Source of the DNA: Siphonodentalium dalli
Lineage: Eukaryota; Mollusca; Scaphopoda; Gadilida; Siphonodentaliidae
NCBI GenBank assembly: GCA_032622095.1
Contig: CP136063.1
Location: forward strand, 83,615,980 to 83,679,979
DNA length: 64,000 nt
Direction of reading: 5' to 3'
How positions within the stretch are numbered: the first letter of the stretch is position 1; each line of letters starts with the position of its first letter. Shown piece after piece: positions 48,047 to 56,526 of the stretch. A program made the position numbers and the translations under genes. Below the pieces are notes generated by a model, which did not search any database, had not been told where the DNA came from, and worked only from the letters and a program-made list of their open reading frames with translations.

Positions 48047-51000
48047 TCCAAATATTTGCGTCATGATAGAAAACCAATCGGCGTCACATATGTCCATTAG
48101 GAAAGGTCGTGTAATAGCACAAGCATTTGGCACTCAAGAGCAAATGATATGCAGGGCATCCGATGAGCAAAACATTAACTCATCTCCGCCAATCAAACAG
48201 AGTATAAACACCATATGTGACCGGCAAGACATTAACCCTCCAGTCACCAAGACTCAACCTATATCTATCGATGATATCGTGGCACCTCAACACCTTAAAC
48301 AGCAAATATTGCAACTAGTATCACAATACCCTGATGTTTTTACAAATGACATAAACAAGATAGGATATTGTCCAAAAATGAAAATGAAAATCGACCTCAA
48401 ACCAAATACTTTACCTATTTTTTGCAAAAAGTATCCGACACCACTGAACAAACAACGAATTATGGCTGCTGAGATAAAAAAATTATTAGATGCAGACATT
48501 ATTAGACCCACTGCCCATTCATCGTGGGGATTTCCCAGTCTCCTCATACGCAAATCCACACCCAACCCCGATGGTACTCCAAATTACCGATTGGTAATCG
48601 ATCTGAGAAAACTCAATGATGTTTCCATTCCATTAAAATGGTCTATGCCTAGTTTTACAGAAATATCGTCCAAGTTACTCGGCTCAACTATTTTCAGTAT
48701 CTTTGATTTATCAAATGCTTATCATGTTATTGGAGTCGAACCCGAACATGTTCCCATATTAACTATGAATACGTCCGAAGGACAATACAGTTATCAAAGA
48801 GCCCCGATGGGATATGTCTCGAGCTCAGGGTATTTTTTAAAACTCATGAACATGGCCCTACACGATTTACCATTTGTAGAAGGATTTGTCGATGACCTGA
48901 TCTGTCATAGCTCCGATCCTCAAACGCATATACAGCAGCTCACAAAATTATTTGACAGACTCAGGGAATACGGCTTAATAGTTAAACTATCAAAATCTAA
49001 ATTTTGCCAACCACAAGTCAAATTTTTAGGGCATATTATTTCCGACAAGGGCACATCCCCTGACCCTGAAAATATTTCAATTATCAAGTCTCTACCACCT
49101 CCGAAATCAGTTAAAGAAGTCCGCAGATTACTGGGAATTCTTAATTTTTACAGGTCATATTCTCCTACTTTCGCATCCACGGCATTGCCTTTAATCAAAC
49201 TCACAGCCAAATATGCTAAATTTGTGTGGGATGCGCCGTGCCAAACAGCGTTCGACGCGCTTAAAGAAAGCTTACCAACCGCCCCCATCTTAGCTTACCC
49301 AAATCCCGACAAACTGTTCATTCTGACAGTAGATGCATCTATCCATAGTATCGGGGCGATACTATCACAATATGCTAATAGCCAAGATGATAAACACATT
49401 GAACTACCAATCGCGTTCGCCAGTAAAAAACTTAACAAATCACAAAGGAATTATTCTGTCACGGAAAAAGAAGCATTCGCTATATATACATTTGCAAGGC
49501 AATTTAAATTTTACTTACAGGGATCCCAAGTAGAGATTAAAACAGATCACTTACCCCTCATCCACATGTTTAAAAAACAGGATCTGATAAACACAAAAAT
49601 TCAAAAATGGTTTTTGGAAATATCAGCATTGAACCCAAAAATTACTTATATTAAAGGCACGAACAATGTTACGGCCGATTTTTGCAGTCGGATAAACCCC
49701 GACACACACCCGTGCATCATTTCTTGCACAGATAGCGACCCAAATCCACCCACCAATCCCCTTGTACAGGATGTTAATATACTTGACATGAAAGATATTC
49801 AGGAATTCTCAAAACGAAATAAACAACCAAAAAAGAAAACGGATTCTGAATCATCAGTTGATCTTGACGACAGCCCGGTCCTTCCTCCTATAACTAATAT
49901 AAGAGATGAACAATCAGCAGACCACACAATCACCGAGATTATCAAACAAATGCAATCAACAAATATACCCGAAAAATTAGCAAAAACCTTTATTCTCAAA
50001 GATGGTATCCTACACTATATATCAATATATAATGACATACCTAAATTACGAATATATATAACGGACAAAATAGCGCAGGAAGTTATATCCCAATATCACA
50101 GTCTCGGCCATAGAGCGGTACAATCGCTATACGCGACCATACGAAACAGATATTACACACCTCAGTTGTTTGCAAAAATTGTCACATACATAAACAATTG
50201 TCATACATGCCGACAACGAAATGCTTACAATCCAAAAATCCCGCTTCAACCAGTCACTGCCCCATCGAGACCAGGACAACTCATAGCCATCGATCTTATG
50301 GGACCATTTTCCCCCAAAACACAATCAGGAAATAGATTTATCTTAACTATTATTGATCAATTTTCATTACATACTTTAGCATACGCATTACCTAACAAAA
50401 TGGTGGATACAATTTTAGAGAGATTGAATTCAGAGTATTTCACTTTATTTGGATCAGTTGAGTCAATAATGACAGATAATGGGTCGGAATTTGCAAACTC
50501 TACCTTCACTGAATTTTGTAAATATTACCATATCAATCACCGCCTCACTAGTTTTTACAGACCCCAATCTAATGGGAAGTCAGAACGATCGCATAGAAGT
50601 CTAGCATCAATCATTTCAACAATCACCCAAGCAAATGTAGAAAATTGGGACCTATATCTAAATTATGCATCACAAGCAATGAACTTCTATTGTTCCAGTG
50701 TACATACACATTCACCATTTTTTCTAACTTTTTTTAGAGAACCACAGATAAGCATAGACCGAATTTTAACACACAGAGAAAAGTATTTAGGAGAGGATTT
50801 TTTAGCCACCACGCTTCAAAATCAACACATTATTTTTAAAACTACAAAATCTCTTCTCGAAACAGCCTCTCGCAACCACAAACAGAACAGAGGTGGATCT
50901 ATTCCAACCTTTAAAATAGGCCAATCCGTCTATTACAAAATCCACCAACCAAATCACAAATTTTCATTTAAATATGAGCCGTTTTGGCGTATCTTAAAAC

Positions 51001-51644
51001 AAACAGGCCCCATATCTTACATATTAAGACATGACCTATCTGCTAAATTAACAAAATCGCATGCTAAACACATCAAACCATCCCCTGTTGATTGGCCAAC
51101 ACCCCAACGGCCCACTCATTTAAAGAATAAACGACATAATCGATTTGCATTTCCACCGAGTGAAACCAGTGTTGATAGTAATAACTCTCAATCCACGTTG
51201 GAATCAGACGATGACCTCAAAACGACGGCAATTAAGTGCGCTCAACTTGAGCGATCAAACACAGACGACAGTTCTTCAATACCATTGGCTGAGTTAGCCA
51301 ACAGACTCATGGCTTCAAAACATTTTAATAAAACAGACAGCCAATCACCCCCGCAATTTTCACCCAGCGACCAATCAAGGCCACAAACACAGGAACCAAA
51401 TGTCATAAAACACAAATTAATTACAACACAAAATTCTTATAATACTATGCCAGACACAAAATCGGATCGCGCAGATAACAAACGCGGCCGGCATCGTAAA
51501 TTATATACACCGTACGCCACACACACGCCAAAAGATTCATCGCTTTCTAATCCCTCATTTAGCAGCCCTTCGACGAATTGGTCAAACGAAAGTACGGAAA
51601 CATATGATTTATATCAGATGACAACTGATATCGAACATTCATAA
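48009..51644 (+). CDS. pol: Pol: reverse transcriptase, RNase H, integrase
   Basis: The first ATG is 48,063, but the frame is open and protein-like from about 48,009. Residues are counted from 48,063. RT (about 80-320): YRLVIDLRKLN, FSIFDLSNAYH and catalytic FVDD at 275-278. RNase H: VDAS Asp 424, then TEKEAF and TDHLPL. Integrase: an H-H-C-C zinc domain about 680-725, and a catalytic triad Asp 744, Asp 805, Glu 841 (35 residues between the last two, a DD35E core). A C-terminal SH3-like part follows (KYEPFWRILKQTGPISYIL). A Ser/Thr/Gln-rich tail of about 180 residues ends the protein. All catalytic residues are present. The enzyme copies the RNA genome and inserts the DNA. Domain order marks it as Ty3/gypsy. 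Confidence 0.93.
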   Translation, partial: NVHVTDTLADANNPNICVMIENQSASHMSIRKGRVIAQAFGTQEQMICRASDEQNINSSPPIKQSINTICDRQDINPPVTKTQPISIDDIVAPQHLKQQILQLVSQYPDVFTNDINKIGYCPKMKMKIDLKPNTLPIFCKKYPTPLNKQRIMAAEIKKLLDADIIRPTAHSSWGFPSLLIRKSTPNPDGTPNYRLVIDLRKLNDVSIPLKWSMPSFTEISSKLLGSTIFSIFDLSNAYHVIGVEPEHVPILTMNTSEGQYSYQRAPMGYVSSSGYFLKLMNMALHDLPFVEGFVDDLICHSSDPQTHIQQLTKLFDRLREYGLIVKLSKSKFCQPQVKFLGHIISDKGTSPDPENISIIKSLPPPKSVKEVRRLLGILNFYRSYSPTFASTALPLIKLTAKYAKFVWDAPCQTAFDALKESLPTAPILAYPNPDKLFILTVDASIHSIGAILSQYANSQDDKHIELPIAFASKKLNKSQRNYSVTEKEAFAIYTFARQFKFYLQGSQVEIKTDHLPLIHMFKKQDLINTKIQKWFLEISALNPKITYIKGTNNVTADFCSRINPDTHPCIISCTDSDPNPPTNPLVQDVNILDMKDIQEFSKRNKQPKKKTDSESSVDLDDSPVLPPITNIRDEQSADHTITEIIKQMQSTNIPEKLAKTFILKDGILHYISIYNDIPKLRIYITDKIAQEVISQYHSLGHRAVQSLYATIRNRYYTPQLFAKIVTYINNCHTCRQRNAYNPKIPLQPVTAPSRPGQLIAIDLMGPFSPKTQSGNRFILTIIDQFSLHTLAYALPNKMVDTILERLNSEYFTLFGSVESIMTDNGSEFANSTFTEFCKYYHINHRLTSFYRPQSNGKSERSHRSLASIISTITQANVENWDLYLNYASQAMNFYCSSVHTHSPFFLTFFREPQISIDRILTHREKYLGEDFLATTLQNQHIIFKTTKSLLETASRNHKQNRGGSIPTFKIGQSVYYKIHQPNHKFSFKYEPFWRILKQTGPISYILRHDLSAKLTKSHAKHIKPSPVDWPTPQRPTHLKNKRHNRFAFPPSETSVDSNNSQSTLESDDDLKTTAIKCAQLERSNTDDSSSIPLAELANRLMASKHFNKTDSQSPPQFSPSDQSRPQTQEPNVIKHKLITTQNSYNTMPDTKSDRADNKRGRHRKLYTPYATHTPKDSSLSNPSFSSPSTNWSNESTETYDLYQMTTDIEHS

Positions 51645-53230
51645 TCATGTATCAAAATACCTCACAATCACTAATGATAGATAGTGTACATAACTTTTAT
51701 TAGTATTATATAAAACAGGTTTTACAAAGGCAGACCAGACGGCACCTTCTCCCATCCCACCCCTTAGACATAGAGATAGGCACCCTGCCACCTCACATAA
51801 TGAACTTGCCAAAAAAAAAACGATAATCTTTACTCATACCAGTGGCATGATCATTTAGCATATACATCAAACAGGGCATTGTCTCATTTCCCAAATCTCT
51901 AATTCAATTATCGATAACAGGTGTACGTTGAGTCATGATGCCGAAGTAAATTTAACCTAATAGACATGTAATATATATCTTTCGCTAACGACTGACACTT
52001 GGCGTCTTTGCCCAATTGTTTATTCACGAAACATGCCAATCTGTCAATCATTGCCTTTCGCATCAGTCTCTGATATCTCCGCGTTCTAAACACTAATGGG
52101 ATTTCAATATGGCAAACTCCCGTTCATAACTCAGTTACATCATCATTCCCTCCAATATGCTTAACTCAATCATATATTCATTGACATAGCACACGAACGC
52201 CACAATACACTATATATATTATATAGTAGTTGATACAATAATCACGGCATATTTCCCTCAATATTACAACCCCCAATACTGCCAAACAACGCTCTTTATC
52301 ATAGAACGATTGGTACAGAAACCACGGCATATTATCCCTCAATGTAGACACCCCCCACCAACGCCACAATACACTATATATTATATAGTAGGTGATACAA
52401 TAATCACGGCATATTTCCCTCAATGTTACTACCCCCAATACTGCCAAACAACGCTCTTTATCATAGAACGATTGGTACAGAAACCACGGCATATTATCCC
52501 TCAATGTAGACACCCCCCCACCAACGCCGCAATACTATATATATTATATAGTAGTTGATACAATACTCACGGCATATTTCCCTCAACATCATTACCCGCA
52601 ATACTGCCAAACAACGCTCTTTATCATAGAACGATTGTTACAGAAACCAAGGCATTTCCACCGTCATCACTTAATACCTATTCCATTTCCCACCTCACTT
52701 CTCACATACATTTGCCGACATTAGTTGAACCCATGAAACCCCGAAGCAAACATATAACGCTCTTTACTATAAAGCGTATATTATATCAACCCCGGCATTT
52801 CTCCCATATTCAATACGTTCCCATAAACTCTCCGAAATAACTAAAACCAAATTTATTTGAACGAACAAACAAACGCTCTCCATTCTAAAACTTAGATAAC
52901 CCAATCAATAACAGTATTGAACTCTGTAATAATTCTTGGCAGCGGGCTAATAATATATTTATCTCTTTATATTTCAACCAATCTTAGACTATAATTAAAT
53001 AATCTTTGGCGATTTAGCACGTTTACAGAAGTTACTCTTTGTATTTCAACCAATATTGCCACCTTTGGTGCATTACCACGGTTACAACAACAACAACAAC
53101 AACTACAAAAAAAACAAAAAAAAAAACAATTACATTTCTTTTCACTGAATTTATCAGCAAGATGTTATTTCTACAGGCTAACACGGTGAATAACCACAAA
53201 AACAATTCAATTCATGTTATTGTTGGCTAA
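51645..53230. other. Pol-env gap, first part
   Basis: No plus-strand coding region. It holds the three 163-bp repeats described separately, diverged further copies of the CGCTCTTTA motif at 52,757 and 52,872, and a CAA/A-rich run near 53,085-53,130. TTTATT at 52,852-52,857 is an AATAAA on the minus strand and could end the antisense transcript of the gene at 53.3-53.6 kb. Confidence 0.5.
52199..52680. repeat. Three tandem 163-bp TATA-rich repeats
   Basis: Units start at 52,199, 52,362 and 52,526. Each has a near-palindrome CTATATATATTATATAGTAG, then CACGGCATATTTCCCTCAA, and AACGCTCTTTATCATAGAACG about 90 bases on. The first two units are almost identical. Retroviral enhancers and the gypsy insulator are also short tandem repeats, so a regulatory role is possible but not shown. 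Confidence 0.85.
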
Positions 53231-53302
53231 ACACCGTGCCAGCTTGCAGAATGCAAGCCAGCTCTTGATCCAGGGACGGTCCAAATTCATCAGGGGCAGC
53301 AT

Positions 53303-53593
53303 TCACAGCGACATCTTCTTACAATACTGTCCGTGTTGACTCCATATATCTACTTTTCTCTGCCTTTCATCTATTATCTCCAATCGGAGATTGACCACCG
53401 TCTGACATCTTTCCAATTCAGACACGGTACTAAAGTACCTAGCCCAGTCTATACTGGTCCCTCCGGCAAGGCACACGGCAACTATGGCATCATAGAATGC
53501 CAGTACGTGGTCCACATACTGCATAGTCACTTCATAGTGACTCGTCTCCAATACTGCGAGCTCAGCCTCCAAGAATAGCAAGTAATCAGACAT
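53303..53593 (-). CDS. Antisense retroelement protein A, 96 aa
   Basis: The ATG at 53,591-53,593 (A at -3) opens MSDYLLFLEAELAVLE, ending QYCKKMSL. It is related to the second antisense protein: MSxxLLxxLExxL at the start, Asp 28 and Tyr 34 shared, RY-n2-T, then ERC...NLR..I..ER.R..D.WS. The predicted fold is mostly helical, with a charged amphipathic C-terminal helix. There is no signal peptide. No sense gene lies opposite, so it is not a shadow frame. A TATA box and a heat-shock element stand in the right place upstream. I recognise no family. Antisense proteins such as HTLV-1 HBZ are the nearest functional parallel, by position only. Confidence 0.6.
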   Translation of the reverse strand: MSDYLLFLEAELAVLETSHYEVTMQYVDHVLAFYDAIVAVCLAGGTSIDWARYFSTVSELERCQTVVNLRLEIIDERQRKVDIWSQHGQYCKKMSL

Positions 53594-53636
53594 AATGAAA
53601 ATTAAGTCAGAAATAACACTTGTCGATATTCCCACA

Positions 53637-53704
53637 CCTTATATACTCATCCCATATTGGCAGATAGCGTCCGTATCGAATCAAGTAGGCATTCTCGAAG
53701 ATTC
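53637..53704 (-). promoter_or_regulatory. Promoter of antisense gene A: HSE and TATA
   Basis: On the minus strand TATATAAGG covers 53,645-53,637, which puts transcription near 53,612 and the ATG 19 bases further. About 47 bp upstream, 53,692-53,704 reads TTCTCGAAGATTC, a perfect three-part heat-shock element (TTCnnGAAnnTTC). This would be inducible, stress-linked antisense transcription if used. Confidence 0.6.
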
Positions 53705-53719
53705 CCGAGGGACATGCTA

Positions 53720-54560
53720 GGCACCATCTATCTCAAATAGACCCACACAGTAATATATATTACAAACGCCTGTTCCCGCTAACATCGAACCAGCTCTCAA
53801 GCGATATCTCTTCGATACATCTAAACATAATGTCCAATGATAAATTAACACACTAAACATCATCTAATAATCAGATTATAACTCAATACTAGCAAGTCCA
53901 GTGTGCATCGGTGCACAGTGCACACAGGGCTAAACTTGCTTCCCTCAAACAACAAAAAATAAATACAATACAAATATGTTACACAAGTATCATAATAATA
54001 AATAGGAATATTTCAACATAAACTAATAACATAAACAAACATTACCCAGCCAATTTATCTGCCTCATAACATAACCAAAACTATCCATAATTATTCATTA
54101 AACTCAAATAACCCTATTTAGATGAAATAATTAACCAAGGTTCACGTCCTCACAAGTGTATCATAAAGTCAAAATCAAGCGACCAACACAAACCAATAAA
54201 TATGACAAGAACACCGATAGGTGAACCTTCCATAACGATTCAGTACATACACCACACCCCTCCCCCACACACCACGTATCTAGTGAGATGCAAGTCACAA
54301 TCCAAGTCCCATGACATCAGAACGCCGTCCAAAAAAAAAAAAAATCAAAAAATCAAAAAATTTACCGAATATAACGTACATGTTAACGGCCAGTCACGGC
54401 CTAATTCAAATTAACATGTGACATACAAAACACGACAGACGTGCCACACAACCACCCATAACCCATTCTACACTCCACCCATAGTAGCCAAAGACGTACG
54501 CAGTGCATCAAAGCACATATCACACAAGGCTATATCGTATACACCCCACCCCCACTGCCC
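53720..54560. other. Pol-env gap, middle part
   Basis: No coding region is supported. AT/AC-rich, with a short direct repeat of the type CAGTGCA...GGCTA (near 53,905 and 54,503) and an A-run near 54,330. Confidence 0.4.
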
Positions 54561-54567
54561 AAAATAC

Positions 54568-54795
54568 CCTAAATCACATATACATGTGCAGAGCTAAAAT
54601 GAGCCTGAATAACATGTATGTGTAAATCACAATATATCTCCCAACACGACGATATCGTATATGTACCACCCCCCCCACTGCAAAAAAAAAAAAAAAAAAA
54701 AAAAAAACCCTAAATCACATATACATGTGCAGAGCTAAAATGAGCCTGAATAACATGTATGTGTAAATCACAATATATCTCCCAACACGACGATT
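54568..54795. repeat. 141-bp tandem duplication
   Basis: About 85 bases with CTAAATCACATATACATGTG, CAGAGCTAAAATGAGCCTG and CACAATATATCTCCCAACAC occur at about 54,568 and again at 54,709 almost unchanged. They are separated by C-runs and a 26-base A-run. The duplication is recent. Confidence 0.85.
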
Positions 54796-55284
54796 TCGTA
54801 TACATACCCCCCCCCCCCAGCCAAGATAACCAGAGCCGCGTGATAATGCGCGATCAAAATATTATCATTACAATATAGATAGAACTACTATTCCATGCGT
54901 CAATTGCACTCCCCTAATACTATACAATCACCAAATATTTCCGCCAATAACTATGTCAAATATAGCAATAAGAACCTATATATAGCAGAATACAATACGC
55001 ATTTATTCATATGCCTTTTGATATCCATATTGACATGACTGTTGGTATACCTACACCCTATGACACATACATTTTATAAATAATACAGCAATACCACTCG
55101 TCTTTCACATTCAGATGTCCATGTGATGTTTTTCAATGAAACCAATCTTCATTAGCACGATGTAGCCCACGTTAAATTATATAGCCACAAACAGCTATCA
55201 AAGATTGGGCCCATCTTTCTCCTTCACTCCTCCTGCCAAACCTCCTCAAATCTCGCTCATCAGCCGGCCCAACTTAACTCCGTG

Positions 55285-55590
55285 TTACCAGTCAGTCTGT
55301 TCTTCAGACCACAGATCTATCAATCTTCTCCTCTCTTCCCTAATCTGTTTTCTCAGATTTAAAATTAGATAACACCTCTCATTTTCTTCCAACCACAGGG
55401 TACACAGATATCGATCACTTTTTGACGATACTCCCGTCCGGGCGTGCTCATTCCCCCGCTCAAATTGATCGACTATCTGGTCATTTACGTATGTCAGATA
55501 GATCGAATCAATGATAACCCCAAAATACCCTAGACCACATAACTTCGCATTTCTCAACTTACACTCTAACTCACTCAAAAGTTGACTCAT
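55285..55590 (-). CDS. Antisense retroelement protein B, 101 aa
   Basis: The ATG at 55,588-55,590 (G at -3) opens MSQLLSELECKLRNAK; it ends LIDLWSEEQTDW. It is a paralogue of antisense protein A. The C-terminal ENERCYLILNLR..I..ER block aligns without gaps, and the N-terminal twelve residues align too, with about ten extra residues in the middle. The block IREERRRLIDLW is strongly charged and amphipathic. A minus-strand AATAAA lies at 55,007-55,002, giving a transcript of about 0.6 kb. The start codon was chosen over an upstream TTG because it matches the paralogue and lies just downstream of the predicted start site. Confidence 0.6.
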   Translation of the reverse strand: MSQLLSELECKLRNAKLCGLGYFGVIIDSIYLTYVNDQIVDQFERGNEHARTGVSSKSDRYLCTLWLEENERCYLILNLRKQIREERRRLIDLWSEEQTDW

Positions 55591-55645
55591 AACTGCAAAT
55601 ATCGAAAGATAGGCCCGCAATAATCTACAGCCGTAATGGCCAACG

Positions 55646-55739
55646 CATTTATACCGCTATACCACTAATTACCTTCGTCGACACGCCTAGCACACGCAGC
55701 GCGGCTAATTGGTACACACACTGGCATCGCGTGACGTCA
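55646..55739 (-). promoter_or_regulatory. Promoter of antisense gene B: CRE and TATA
   Basis: On the minus strand TATAAATG lies at 55,653-55,646, predicting transcription near 55,618, about 30 bases before the ATG. TGACGTCA, a perfect cAMP-response element, is at 55,732-55,739. TTTCGATATTTGCAG just before the ATG could also be a splice acceptor. Confidence 0.55.
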
Positions 55740-55910
55740 TATTTCGTCGATTTCTGGGGGTACCAATTTTACACAGTAATTTGAGAATGACATTACAACT
55801 TACACCGGCCGAAAAATCTCATCGATTAATCAAACCAGTTAACCCATAAAAGCCATGCCCACGCGAATCTATCTTTATAATCAGATACCGGCTAACCCGC
55901 TAATACACAC

Positions 55911-55928
55911 CTATATTTTTACTTATAG
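55911..55928 (+). promoter_or_regulatory. Splice acceptor for env mRNA
   Basis: CCTATATTTTTACTTATAG ends at 55,928: a good pyrimidine tract and AG. The first ATG after it is 55,942, which begins a signal-peptide-like sequence. This suggests env is made from a spliced RNA whose donor is the GTGAGT at 45,169. Confidence 0.6.
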
Positions 55929-55941
55929 GGGTGCAAGCGAT

Positions 55942-56526
55942 ATGAAGCCTACAGAAAACTTCGTTAAAGCGACCCTCTTCATACTTATCATCGGCTTTCA
56001 AACTAGTGACGCTATGTTAACTCGACAGAACATGTTATTTTTGCATCACCGGCAAATTGCTGTCTCTAATGAAAATTGGGATCTCAGTTTTCTCATCGAA
56101 CTCACACCATATTTTACCTACATAGCAAGACTCGCTACCGACATAAGGATGGCCCAAAATAAACTCAATAGCATTTGTGCCACGTTTCATCAAAGCACAT
56201 ATCACCATAACAAACCTCCATTCAGGAACGAGACAAATAACATTAACTTTAATCTCATCAACATTTTGACAGACTTACAAACTGAATTAGCAGCAGCTCT
56301 CACGGAAACAAAACAAATCCAATATGAATATCATAATTATTATCAACTCCATAATACCAAAAGACTCAAACGAGCAATTTTACCAGTAATAAGCGATATA
56401 GCTAAGTTTTTATTCGGCACACCTTCGATGTCAGATATTACACATGTAGAAGATAACATACGAACCCTCTATACCAAAACCCCAAAAAAATCCAACACGA
56501 CACTCAAACCGCTTATTCTATCATGA
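55942..56526 (+). CDS. env: Env, baculovirus F-like, N-terminal part
   Basis: The ATG at 55,942 follows the acceptor and begins a signal peptide with hydrophobic core ATLFILIIGFQTSDA. About 115 residues later a basic cleavage-type site (KRLKR, 56,359-56,373) is followed by a hydrophobic fusion-peptide-like segment and FGTPSMSD, the arrangement of the baculovirus F / errantivirus Env family. The frame ends at a TGA (56,524-56,526), overlapping the next frame by ATGA. Just before, seven A (56,484-56,490) stand in the register A_AAA_AAA, where a -1 shift would enter the next frame. It is either a programmed shift or, more simply, an indel. Role: membrane fusion protein. Confidence 0.65.
   Translation: MKPTENFVKATLFILIIGFQTSDAMLTRQNMLFLHHRQIAVSNENWDLSFLIELTPYFTYIARLATDIRMAQNKLNSICATFHQSTYHHNKPPFRNETNNINFNLINILTDLQTELAAALTETKQIQYEYHNYYQLHNTKRLKRAILPVISDIAKFLFGTPSMSDITHVEDNIRTLYTKTPKKSNTTLKPLILS

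Noticed and set aside
51908-52093. A third antisense retroelement protein
   Set aside because: The long form does not start with ATG, similarity to proteins A and B is limited to a few residues around a KCQS string, and no TATA box stands at a suitable distance.
52178-52513. 111-codon minus-strand frame
   Set aside because: It is the translation of the 163-bp repeats, with repeated peptide blocks.
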